64,000 nt of DNA from Ligula intestinalis (taxonomy: Eukaryota > Platyhelminthes > Cestoda > Diphyllobothriidea > Diphyllobothriidae): the NCBI GenBank assembly GCA_036362985.1, contig JAYGXS010000002.1, forward strand, positions 86,537,811-86,601,810, written 5' to 3'. This document shows positions 43,504 to 52,784 of the stretch, piece by piece; within the stretch, counting starts at the first letter, position 1; every line of letters begins with the position of its first letter. The notes under the pieces are model-generated. The model did no database searches, had not been told where the DNA came from, and worked only from the letters and a program-made list of their open reading frames with translations. The position numbers were made by a program, and so were the translations under genes.

Positions 43504-44472
43504 ATCAACTTCCTTAGAGGACCCACAAATTAAGATAACAGGAAAAATCACTGTACATGTGACCAAGAAATTTGAAGGTAATTTTTAGGTGAAATTATAA
43601 GCCTTTGCTTTGTTAATATTTAAAGAACTCTGCTTCCATCAAATTTATTTATATATATTTTTGGTACAAAATTAAAATTATTTTAAGTCATTTTAAGTCA
43701 TGATATTCCGTCTTCAGAAATGTTGTTCCCTTAATTTAGTTTTTTTCGATATATTTACCAAAACCTTCAAATTAAGATATCTAGTAAAAGCATTTGCTGT
43801 AAAAGTTATTTTTAGAAATAAGATCTTACGAAGATGGTCGTATGAGAGATATTTCTGGGCTCATTCCTATGTCAACGCTCATTTGCTTATACACTAGATA
43901 TTACGCGGTCTGTCCAGCAAAATAGATGTTCATTGACTTGAATACGTGGTACGATATCGGAGGCACCATAACTAGTCGTATCCCTGATACCCAATCTAAA
44001 CTCCTTCCAATCGTAGTAGTTTGCGACAAGAGGAATGTTCAAAATATGGCTGCATGCGTCGCGGTTGTCTGTGTTGCAGCGCTCGCCAGCCCAGGGAATT
44101 ACTTTAATCACACAAATTGGCACGTATGCAAAAGAATGCACGAAAAGCTCCCAGTAGGACTGATATTGGGTGAACTTAGGAAGCCAAACAGCCGAACATC
44201 CTGTGGATGCAAAAGTGGCCTTCGCACCCAGTGGACCCACCTTAACCATCGGAATATGTCTGCTAGTAGCAAGGGAAGCGACCACAAACGCAAATTGCTC
44301 TCAGGTAAACTTAAAAACGTCATGCAAGGTCCACATTTACCCTGGCCAAACTGTGGGTTACACACCCTTTGGCTGTTGGGACCACTCTCTTTACCCACAC
44401 TAACTATAATTACTCGAATAATTGGGTAACTTCATCGATGATACCCATTTAAGCATGCAAGAAGTCAAGATA
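43504..44472. other. Unassigned stretch, open on both strands
   Basis: 43926-44429 is open on the plus strand for 167 codons and 43887-44285 on the minus strand for 132 codons, in DNA less AT-rich than its surroundings. The plus frame has a Cys/Ala/Val-rich segment (MAACVAVVCVAALAS) and the minus frame an aromatic-rich one; I recognise neither. Being between two PLE units, it may be an unknown repeat. 43504-43880 is AT-rich with nothing seen. Confidence 0.3.
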
Positions 44473-44516
44473 GGCGAACGAACGTTTTCGATTAATTCCT
44501 CATCAGGCGTGTACAA
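44473..44516 (-). ncRNA. Hammerhead-like motif, type 2, intact core
   Basis: Minus strand: ACACGCCTGATGAG, GAATTAAT, CGAAAACGTTCGTTC, GCCTATC. Core CTGATGA and GAA are both intact. Stem III AACG/CGTT pairs perfectly around a two-base loop; the triplet before the predicted cut is TTC, allowed by the NUH rule. Stem II is weak and stem I is short (GC/GC plus one more pair). Confidence 0.55.
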
Positions 44517-44647
44517 TAATATAAAGGGGGTAGAGTCAGCAAACTTTTAAGCAACCAATCAACGGTATTTAAGGGGGAAGGGGGGAATTGTTAAGAGATC
44601 AAAGGGGGCAGGGGGAAGGAGGGACGTTTCCCACAATTAGTTCATAT

Positions 44648-45775
44648 CAACTGGTCGTCTCGTCACTTCGCGGCGTCTTGACACCAGTTGTCATTGTCTG
44701 CTCATCATCTCGCGGCATGCTAGAAGATGTGCGGACGGTCGTTGAGTTTTTTCTCGGCCACAGGAGCCGTAAGGCCACTACGAAGGCCTTCAACGCACAT
44801 AAGATCGGGTTTGTGAGTCGTATGGCCATGGCTTCTGTCGTCGCAAGTATCCTTTGACGCAGAAACGTGGAGTGTTTCGCTGGTACTTTAGACAAGACTC
44901 GGAACGCTTGGTTTACATCTACTGGGTGACCGCTGTCAACCAAGTGAGCCAAAATCACACTAGATATTGACTTGAGTACGAGTTCTATCTCCAGTGTCTC
45001 TGGGGAACAGATTCTGTTGGCTCAGTTCGCGAGGCAGCGGACTAGGCCTCCTTTCTGACTAAGTGGTACAAAACCGTAGAAATTAGTGCATTGCCCTATC
45101 CAGGTTTTCTTACGAAATACACTTCTACTTATTGTTCCATCCGATCTTCTACTAAGAAGGACGTCCAGAAAGGGGAGGCACTTTCTGTCTTCTTTTTCTA
45201 AAGTGAAGGTTAATGCTGGGTGCACCTGATTCACGTTAGCTAAGAAAGTGTCCAAGTCAATACTTCCATCTGCTATTACAAATATATCGTCCACATATCT
45301 AGCGTAGGAATGAACATCCTTTATAATAGAGAAAGATCGTTACTCTTTAGTTTGCCCATAAAGGCATCAGCTAAAAGAGATCCCAGTGGTGATCCCATCA
45401 CTACACCATCGATTTGGCGGTAAAATTGTCCATTAAAGCTGAATTACACGTTTAACGTACAGCGGAAGCGTAGTTCTTTTGGGTCTCCTATCGGCATGCC
45501 GATTGGAAAATCCTGCTTGACAATCTCTTCACCCAAATATTCTATGGTTTCTGAGAGGGGAATGTTGGTGAACAGAGACGCGACATCTAAGGATAACATC
45601 GTTTTCCCCTTGATACTTGTGTTGCTTATGGACTCGACGAATTGAAACATGTCCCGTAGGCCGTTCGGTGCTATTTGGTGCCGAATGGGTTTCAGCTTTT
45701 CTGCCAGCCACTTTGCAATTGCATGATATGGCGAATTGCACATATCAATTACCAGTAGATGATGAGCAGACAATA
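44648..45775 (-). pseudogene. Penelope-like reverse transcriptase (group IV), endonuclease core deleted
   Basis: Minus strand, in order: MCNSPYHAIAKWLAEKLKPI; MLSLDVASLFTNIPLSETIE (RT motif A with its Asp); VKQDFPIGMPIGDPKELRFR; a TAA where a Gln codon is expected; FNGQFYRQIDGVVMGSPLGS (motif B); a frameshift near 45310; ARYVDDIFVIADGSIDLDTF (motif C, YVDD at 45283-45294); KCLPFLDVLLSRRSDGTISR; KKTWIGQCTNFYGFVPLSQ. A stop follows LAN at 45022. Then ETLEIELVLKS is joined to SSVILAHLVDSGHPVDVNQA: the thumb end and the GIY-YIG core, normally between these, are missing. RQRILATTEAMAIRLTNPIL and ALRLLWP close the frame. Two stops, one frameshift and the deletion make it non-functional, but all three catalytic RT motifs are preserved. 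Confidence 0.85.
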
Positions 45776-45939
45776 AAAACTGGTGTCAAAATGCCGCGAC
45801 CAGTTGACATGAACTAATTATGAAACACATTCCCCCTTTCTCCCCGTTCCCCTTTGATCTCTTAAACATTTCCCTTCCCCCCTCAAATACCGCTGATTGG
45901 ATGCTTAAACTTTTGCTAACTCTACCCACTTTATATTAT

Positions 45940-45985
45940 TGTACACGCCTGATGATGAACTAATCGAAACTATATGGGTGTCCAC
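45940..45985 (+). ncRNA. Hammerhead-like motif at the inverted end
   Basis: TACACGCCTGATGATGAAC, TAATCGAAACTATATGGGTG. CTGATGA and CGAAAC are intact, but the stem III side has lost the CGTTCG text of the partner at 44473, so no closing helix is obvious. Confidence 0.45.
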
Positions 45986-46100
45986 CGGATGTTTTGAAAT
46001 AATATTCACAAGTAAGCTGAGTTTCTTCACTGAAAGCGACTGCCCTCCGTCAAGTAATGGGTAATAAAAACGCACTAGCGCCTACAAGCTTCTGTCTAGT

Positions 46101-46436
46101 TGCCATATATGCCGGATCTGGTGCAGATGTGGCCAAAGCAACTACGTCAGAGAAACCGGGAGAGTACTCCGGACGCGAATGGCCAAGCCTGCAGCGGCGG
46201 TGAGGAATGAGGACGCCAACTCCCATATTGCAGCTAACTCGACGGGACCCGGCCATATTTTCAATTTTGACGAGGCCAAAATCCTCGCAGGAGGTGACAA
46301 TCGCGTGAGCCGCGAGCTGCTCAAGTCATGGTTTTCAGGCCCCCAGTCCATCAACAAGCGCAACAATTTGGCGTTCTCATACGGTGTACTGCGACAGTCA
46401 CGTGGGAAGGACCGGGTGCAACAACAGTTCTGAAGA
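46101..46436 (+). pseudogene. PLE group I endonuclease, 5' truncated but open
   Basis: A single frame of 111 codons without a stop: CHICRIWCRCGQSNYVRETG, RVLRTRMAKPAAAVRNEDAN, STGPGHIFNFDEAKILAGGD, SRELLKSWFSGPQSINKRNN, ending QQQF and TGA. The GIY half is lost or changed to ICR, and the second glycine of YVG is Arg (YVRE), so catalysis is unlikely. The late Glu has become Lys in ELLKSW. Closely related to 42574-43196. The sequence before 46101 is unrelated to other copies, marking the 5' truncation point. Confidence 0.8.
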
Positions 46437-46653
46437 CAGCGAGCATAATTGTCCTGCAATTATCACGCCCACATCCGAAACTGACAAGCAAACTTTGGCA
46501 ATTAATGAGCTATCACTGCACCAATTAAGACCTCTAGTGGTGGCTACGAGAAATGACAATTAAAGTACACATGCGAATGACCGCTACGAACTACCGTGCA
46601 ACTTGTGCATGTATCACCTTCATCTGCACATGGCTCCGACTTTTCTACGATAA

Positions 46654-46730
46654 CCTATGATTAAGGATTCCCAAGAGCATTCGAAACGTCAGGAAAGTAA
46701 AATCCTTCTTGCAGTGATCGCATCTTCTTC
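46654..46730 (+). ncRNA. Hammerhead-like PLE tail, type 1
   Basis: CCTATGATTAAGGATTCCC, AAGAGCATTCGAAACGTCAG, GAAAGTAAAATCC, TTGCAGTGATCGCATCTTC. The second core half CGAAACGTC is perfect; the first half lacks one G. About 220 bases after the endonuclease stop. The sequence beyond (GAACTGCTTCCTGGAACTC) is also shared with 43350 and 37795. Confidence 0.6.
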
Positions 46731-47070
46731 TGAACTGCTTCCTGGAACTCACATATTCACCTCTATTGGCAATATCATTATGTTTTGACAAGAAAACATT
46801 CCTTCAATAACAAGTTATAACGCGGGACTGATCCAATGGCAAGCGATAGTTTAGGTGTGCAAAATTACTTCTCCAACCCTCCCCCCGTACGACAGAAAAA
46901 ATACCAAAAAACCGTTTTCACTTTTGTGCAGTACGTACCCCATGCCAGTATAATCTGCAGTACACCCCAGACGTTTGTCGGTAGAGTCAAGCATCGTGAA
47001 GAAGACATTGAATGGATAGCAAACACTTGATAATACAAATACACCCGATGAATGAATAAGCATTAGTATA

Positions 47071-47099
47071 AGTAGTAGTAGTAGTAGCAGTAGTAGTAG
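47071..47099 (+). repeat. (AGT)n microsatellite
   Basis: Nine to ten AGT units with one AGC interruption. Confidence 0.9.
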
Positions 47100-47187
47100 G
47101 ACAAAAAAATCTCACATGCGAGGGGCATCAGCAACACGTGCTGAAGCTGCTATGGCAACCCCAGAAATAGCAGCACAAGTGCAAGAT

Positions 47188-47390
47188 GACAATCTCTTCA
47201 CACAAATATTCTATGGTTTCTGAGAGGGGAATGTTGGTGAACAGAGACGTAACATCTAAGGATAACATCGTTTTCCCCTTGATGCTTGTGTTGCTTATGG
47301 ACTCGACGAATTGAAACATGTCCCGTAGGCTGTACGGTGCTATTTGGTGCCGAATGGGCTCCAGCTTTTCTGCCAGCCACTTTGCAATCG
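47188..47390 (-). pseudogene. PLE group IV reverse transcriptase fragment (motif A)
   Basis: The minus strand reads IAKWLAEKLEPIRHQIAPYS, MFQFVESISNTSIKGKTMLS, LDVTSLFTNIPLSETIEYLC, EEIV, nearly identical to 45540-45740 of the neighbouring element. After EEIV the text changes abruptly, and before IAKW it is joined to unrelated sequence (KWEEAGLT), which may come from another element. Only motif A is present. Confidence 0.75.
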
Positions 47391-49118
47391 GTAAGGCCTG
47401 CCTCTTCCCACTTCCGGTGCAGTCGATTCATTCCGAGAAGAAACTTATGCGAATCGGGTAATGTGCCTGGTTTGTCGTATGCGGGAGGAGTGACATATGC
47501 GAGAGTTGTTTTAGTTGGTCAATCGTCTAAGGTTAAGTGTGGGCGGAGTGTTTTACAGCCGTAATCAGCCCACCCACGAATGGCGCAAGACAAGTTCATC
47601 TGCCATATCTCTGGTCGGCGTCGCGAAAAAGAACTGTCCATTTCGGGAAAGGGAATCCAATATTAATTTTGAGCATAAACGAGGTTCTTTGGAGGCGGTG
47701 TTCTGATGTATCATTTCTAGTGCTGATTTAATTGGACAGTTTTCCTTCTACGACGCAGCCAGTAGTATGAAAACCGTTACGGGGGAGGTGGAGGAATTTG
47801 AGTTGTTTACTTTTCCACAAATCCTGTTGAGAAATACCCTTGGTAATATCGTTTTAACATCAAACAGAATATCTCCATATTTTTGCAAGGAAGTGGAGGA
47901 TTTCATTAACANNNNNNNNNNGTAAACTGACTATACAGGCAGTATTTCATAAGTGATCAATCCAGAATCCACAAGACGGCTACTAGGCCCTCTTTATTAG
48001 TTGGAGGGTTTGGGCGGAATTTAATACTTCATTTGAACCACCTGTAAATCCCACTGAGGCTACTAAGTTTCTCACAAATGTCTCAAGTAAATTATTAAAA
48101 GTTGCCAAAACCACCTACGAAATTCTTATTTGCCAAGGCTCATCGAATTACCATATATACGGTCCGTCCGTCTTGAGGTTGGCCTCACATGAAATTTATA
48201 TAACCAGAATTGCAAACCTTTCAATCAGGCCTCAGTCACGTTTTTTGCGAACTTACAGATTATCATTTTCAGATAGGGTTGAGACTAACTTCCACCTGGG
48301 AGAGTAGTAGACGGACACCTACCAAGAAAAGAACAATTGTGTTATAAGCGAAAGTTTTAGTCAGTAATGAATTTCAATGCTCCTTGTAGTGTTAGATTAG
48401 CGCTTTACATCATTGTGTGCAATCTGTAAAAGATTTTAAAAATTTAGAGTTTTGGTTTTTAGAGAGTAAACAGCAACTGACCAACATAGAATAATTTTCT
48501 TCATTTACCGCCTATTCTCGACATTAAAATCAGAGGTAGTGTGATAAAATAATGAGAATATAATTTAATCTTTGATAAACGTAAAGCATTTTAGATGACC
48601 TTCATAAGTGCTTGCTGATATGCAGGGTAGTTTACCATAACTTAGGAAGCCAGTCTACCGCCTTGGGATTGTTGAAATTTTTAAGTTATTTAAGAATATT
48701 GATCAAATAATTTCATGATTCTGGATAAGTCTAGTGGTTTGGACATAGATCTGAGAAACCCAGTAGTGCGAATAGCCTTGCGCTTATTTCCAGATTTGGA
48801 ACACACACTCAAACGCTGAGCCGGAATCATGGCTCTACTCCAAAAATAGTCTCCGATTCTCCTGGGGAATGAAGAGCAAGACCAATAATAATAGTACTGA
48901 AGTGAATGATAATCACGCAAAACTTTTTCTAGACCGTTTAATAAATTGCATCAAATGATTAACTCAAAATTTACACATACTCTCAATAAAAAAGAAGTAT
49001 GGCTTATATGGCCGATTAAACAAAGCATGAGTAAGGGAACTGTTGGCAAAAAAGTGCCTGCACCGAATTCCAGGGAAAATAGTGTTGGATTTATAGTTTT
49101 CGTTTTCATCATCCCCCA
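47391..49118. other. Unassigned stretch containing a sequencing gap
   Basis: 47391-47560 continues open on the minus strand (AYVTPPAYDKPGTLPDSHKF) and may be the N-terminal part of an RT, but I cannot assign it. The rest is AT-rich with no frame above 76 codons. Confidence 0.3.
47912..47921. other. Assembly gap (10 N)
   Basis: Ten N in a row. The true distance across it is unknown, so features on either side may not be contiguous. Confidence 0.98.
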
Positions 49119-49199
49119 AAGAAGACGAAGAAGTTTAAAGGACATGGAGGAGTTTTATTAGAACTGACGTTTTGGACACTCGCTTGTTTTCATCGACAG
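49119..49199 (-). ncRNA. Hammerhead-like PLE tail, type 1
   Basis: Minus strand: CTGTCGATGAAAACAAGCGA, GTGTCCAAAACGTCAG, TTCTAATAAAACTCC, then CTTCGTCTTCTT. The first core half has a two-base insertion; ACGTC is kept. It lies about 100 bases after the endonuclease stop on the same strand. Confidence 0.5.
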
Positions 49200-49300
49200 A
49201 GTAACATGGTGGTTGTTCCTGTTTGCCGGGACTGTGCGCAGTAGCAGTGAGGTAGCGTTCCGCGCTGGTCACGTGGTCCCTGGCCGAACCCTCCCATATC

Positions 49301-49987
49301 TCAGTGCGATCTCAGTTTTTCTTCACGCTTGTGTCTGCTTCGCCGACTTGTTGGCCTTATTCGAGCTGACTCAAGCCGTTTGCGCACCGCCTGGTAGGCA
49401 AGATGAAGGTCTATGGCCCTGCTAAGTGTGCCAGTCGAAGACCAAATTTCCAGCAGAAATCTAGCCATCTTGTCAATGTCTCAGCCTAACAGCCTTGCAT
49501 TGTCGAAGATGAAGGTGTGGTTCTTCTGCTGTACGTGTTCATAGACCATAGACAGCTTATCCTTGCGGTTGATTGCGAGCTAATGCTCATGCAACATGGT
49601 GCCAAGGCGTCTGCCCGTTTCACCGACATACCTTGCATCGCAGTCTTGACATGACATGCTGTAGACCACGGCTGACTATTCTGTCGACGGAAGCTGGTGT
49701 TTGGGCCTCATAGTCTGCTGTCTGATGATCAATTCTGGCTTGTGAGCGACACCGATCTCGAATGTCTTCGGAATTCCTGCAGTCGCCTCGAATATGTTCT
49801 TTGCATAAGGGATAGAGAGCCAAAACTTGGGGCCTTCTTCTTTCGACCGTTCAAGGTGGAGCATCTTAAGACACTTGCGTATGAAGGACTTTGGATAGCC
49901 GTTGGCTTTAAAGAGGGCATGCAAGTATTTAGATTGGAGTAAGTGTTTAACGTTTTGGAAGGTCCAGAGTTGGGTTGCCTTTAACAA
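49301..49987 (-). pseudogene. PLE group II RT thumb and GIY-YIG endonuclease, three in-frame stops
   Basis: One frame of about 229 codons with no frameshift. It reads VKHLLQSKYLHALFKANGYP (NGYP thumb motif), KSFIRKCLKMLH, WLSIPYAKNIFEATAGIPKT, VAHKPELIIRQQTMRPKHQL, then a TAG, SAVVYSMSCQDCDARYVGET (GIY as VVY, a CxxC, YVG), GRRLGTMLHEH, a TAG, LAINRKDKLSMVYEHVQQKN, HTFIFDNARLLG, a TGA, DIDKMARFLLEIWSSTGTLS (late Glu), RAIDLHLAYQAVRKRL, and a stop at 49301-49303. The Cys and YVG motifs are intact; the final Asn is not evident. Three stops but no shifts suggest a fairly recent death. Confidence 0.85.
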
Positions 49988-50045
49988 TGAGGCTACGATT
50001 AATGGGTCTGATACCCATATCTGCTAATGCTTCCCGTTTATATCT

Positions 50046-50121
50046 CTGATGATGAATCCACGATGGATATCGAACCATCAGGCGAATAAAAATGTTGTCT
50101 CAGCGATCGGTTCGTCTTCTT
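50046..50121 (+). ncRNA. Hammerhead-like PLE tail, type 1, with stem II
   Basis: CTGATGATGAATCC, ACGAT, GGATATCGAACCATCAGGCG, AATAAAAATGTTGTC, CAGCGATCGG. AATCC and GGAT pair as stem II. CTGATGA is intact; GAAACGTC reads GAACCATC. Opposite in orientation to the endonuclease frame beside it. Confidence 0.55.
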
Positions 50122-51963
50122 TTCAGTTACGGTTTACATAAGGGCCAGTGTTGGATTTAAAACGCGGAATTTGTATCCTTCCTATCCCTATGCGCAAGGT
50201 TACCTTCATTTTTCAGGCGGGGCGTTTCTATCAGCATGCCTTATTTTTGGGGCATAATAGTAATCTGTACCTAAAAACATCCCTTTCAAGAGGTCGCAAT
50301 ACTAATTATTAGGGAAGCTTATTGAAGTATAAATAGTAAAAAAGTCACATTTTGACTGTTAAGTAAGCGCCCTTTCAACGGCTATGCAAACTACACCCAG
50401 AAACGTGACACAAATGGTGTTTTGCCCCATCAACTTTGCAGGCCCACTAAAACTACTAGATATTTTTTTGCGTACGATTTATTGTAATTCTATTTATTAC
50501 ACAATTGTGATAGGAACGTTTGCCTTACAAACTAACCAGTTGAAAACAAATGCCTTCGTTTTTAATAAAAAGTTCCCGCTAGTGAGCGGTTCCGAAGAAA
50601 ATCTGCATTTTGACTTGATACTTTGCATATTAAACTATATGCCAAACATCTTCGCGGAAGCACACTTCTATAATTTATTCAAATTTTGATGATAGAGTCG
50701 TCTTCTACTCGTATATGCTGCTGTATTTATGAAGATCCTATTCAGTATTACGTGCGTGGCATCAATAACTCTGAGGATGGCTTATTACACGATGATAACT
50801 TTGCAAACATCTTAAAGATTTTTACTGAAAAGAAACCTTTGCATGTTTCCATCATATTTATGTTAAAAAACGTCAATTTGCATGAAGTTTTATAGGTATT
50901 GAAACGCCGATGAAGATGCGGAAGTTATTGGAGTAGTGCTTTTCGGAATGCATGCAACAAAAATGTCTACAAGTGTATTTAGTTACAAGTCAGTGGATCA
51001 TTCTGCAGACATAGACTAATAATTTTTCGTTTAAATGGTGTTTTCAAGATCAAATTTAGATACTTTTCCGAATTTGTATGTAAATCACAAAAAATGTGAT
51101 CGATGCCTTGTGAAACAAGCTCGGATGTCGAATATCCCCACCTTTGCAGAAGAGGCGGCCGGCTAATTTGCTGTTTTTTAGAAAAACCTTCATTTACTCC
51201 AACTGTACTGCAAAACTGTCGAAACCTTTTGATGCTGAAATAATATTTGTTCTATAAGGAGAAGATAAGATGTATAATCACTGAATTAGAAATTTATGGT
51301 TGAAGAAAAATTTTTGACGAATACGATGAGCGCAGGCAAACAACAAAATACTATGATATTTTCTTTGTTGTATGGGGCAAAGTTGATGAACTAGTCTCCG
51401 TTTTTAAAATTTGTTGACTTTTTTCGAAGCACTAATGGAACACCAATGGTGACATGTCTGTAAATTTTGGGTAACTTGGGAAATGATTTAAGCTTGCAAA
51501 AAGCAATGTAAAACCTCGCTAAGCATGTGTGCATTCGGCATGTTGTTAACCTGTCTGCGGGCTTGTGGTCGCGAAATGAGAGCTTAAACTCTATCGAAAG
51601 ATTTACAAAGACATCGCTTATCGAGTTGGCCGCGACGGCTATTTTGGAGGCGTGTATCAAAATTTGTTCTAGAGAAAATAAACCCGGGTACGCGTAGGCG
51701 TGTCCTCGGTGGCAATGACTGTTTACTTGCATATCTGGCTGAGGGGTCTGCCTAGACCCGAACTACCTACTATCCTAGCCACGCCTCATCGTACGTTCTC
51801 TGTCGTTTGTTCATCCTGAGGTCCCGTAAGCGATAGCCATTTTGTGAGACAGGATAAAATTAGAACTAACTGCAGGCGACCGGGACGAGAAACGCCCTGC
51901 TCACTTAAAATAGGTAGCCGTGCCATAAAGTTCAGGAGAAGTGAATATTCCAGCGGCTCATTC
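50122..51963. other. Unassigned AT-rich stretch
   Basis: Plus-strand frames of 101 and 69 codons abut at 50384-50895, and a minus-strand frame of 113 codons lies at 51391-51732. None shows recognisable domains, and the AT-rich composition argues for chance. Confidence 0.3.
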
Positions 51964-52133
51964 TAAAACTAACCCTAACATAAAACAACTATATATTTTA
52001 TTTTAACCTCAACCCTATCTTAAACCTAGAGACGACAATAAACATGGAAGCAAACCTTAATCCTTAACATAATCTTGGCCATAAGTCTATTATTCAACCT
52101 AATCCTACACTTAAACCTAAGATGTGACCTTAG
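51964..52133. repeat. Degenerate telomere-like CCTAA repeat
   Basis: AACCCTAACA, TTTAACCTCAACCCTATCTT, AAACCTAG, AAACCTTAATCCTTAAC, CAACCTAATCCTACACTTAA and ACCTAAG: many imperfect CCCTAA/CCTTAA units over 170 bases. Flatworm telomeres are known to be (TTAGGG)n. It could be an old interstitial telomere tract or simply an A/C-rich low-complexity stretch. Confidence 0.5.
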
Positions 52134-52259
52134 TTTTACACATAGTTTCCCGGAACTTGGCGCAAAGCTACATGTATTCTGAGTTGTTTGGGTTCCCATA
52201 TTTTTAACGATAGAAACAACTTTGCGAAAATTCCCATTGAAAATTTCAGAAGATAAATT

Positions 52260-52304
52260 GGCGAACATACGTTTGTTTTGGATAAATTCTCGTCAGGCCT
52301 TTAC
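52260..52304 (-). ncRNA. Hammerhead-like motif, type 2, best stem III and stem I
   Basis: Minus strand: TAAAGGCCTGACGAG, AATTTAT, CCAAAACAAACGTATGTTC, GCCAATTTATC. Stem I pairs GGC/GCC and, after an AA bulge, TAAA/TTTA. Stem III pairs AACA/TGTT with a six-base loop. The core reads CTGACGA (C for T7) and CAAA where CGAA is expected, one change that should inactivate it. The full repeat unit extends to about 52205 with AATGGGAATTTTCGCAAA-like text on its 3' side. Confidence 0.55.
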
Positions 52305-52315
52305 ATTTATATGTT

Positions 52316-52570
52316 ATGAATAGTGTAGACGGCCCGGCGTCCAGGAACGCCGATAAGGTGTGCGTGGCTGGACTTGGGACTTGGTCGTCTCTGCGGGGGC
52401 CCGTTTCCGAGGCCTGTGGTCCGCTGTGGGTGGCCGTGTTACTTAGTTTCGCCCATGGCAACTGGGGCGCCGCGACGAAATTCTTTTGGGCACATAGCAG
52501 CGGTCTGCAAGATTTATTGGATCCATGGCATTTCGAGAGAGCTCTTCAGTTGCTGCCTCTCATTGCGTAA
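52316..52570. other. GC-rich block, partly repeated
   Basis: Open on the plus strand for 84 codons, without a recognisable domain. The first half, read on the minus strand, matches 42413-42480: GGCCTCGGAAAC-GG, CAGAGACG, AAGTCCC, GCGCACACC-TATC (52352-52414). Adjacent to the type 2 tail, so probably PLE untranslated sequence, perhaps its promoter region. Confidence 0.4.
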
Positions 52571-52784
52571 CGTGAAGCACATAAGAGAAAATACTAATTG
52601 AATTCATGCAGAAAAATTGATACAAACACAAGTTCGTAAGAAATGGCCAAGAGGCTAATCAATAACATAAGAATTCAAAACGCTTTGCTCAGCGAAAAAC
52701 GGGAAAATACGTCTGAGGTAAGGATTTGGGAGGGGAAATGTGTAAACCGGGGGGCCAATGTTACCAATGCGGAGTTAAATTCAC

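Larger units (their letters stand above)
44473..45985 (-). mobile_element. PLE group IV copy with about 180-bp inverted ends
   Basis: 44473-44660 and 45788-45985 are inverted copies: GGCGTGTACAATAATATAAA, GGGTAGAGT-AGCAAA, CCAATCA-CGGTATTT, AAGAGATCAAAGGGG and AATTAGTTCAT-TCAACTGGT occur in both. The outer ends carry hammerhead-like cores pointing outward. Between them, on the minus strand, is a nearly complete RT catalytic core. The whole is about 1.5 kb and the ends are more alike than those of other elements here, so it is probably one of the younger insertions. Confidence 0.7.
49119..50121 (-). mobile_element. PLE group II copy between outward-facing type 1 tails
   Basis: A minus-strand endonuclease frame (49301-49987) is followed on the same strand by a type 1 tail (49119-49199), the normal 3' end. 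At the other side, 50046-50121, a second type 1 tail lies on the plus strand, pointing away. The two tails are not highly similar, so they may come from different copies. Confidence 0.5.

Noticed and set aside
47041..47100. CRISPR-like or regulatory array
   Set aside because: It is a plain AGT microsatellite; the window is eukaryotic in character.
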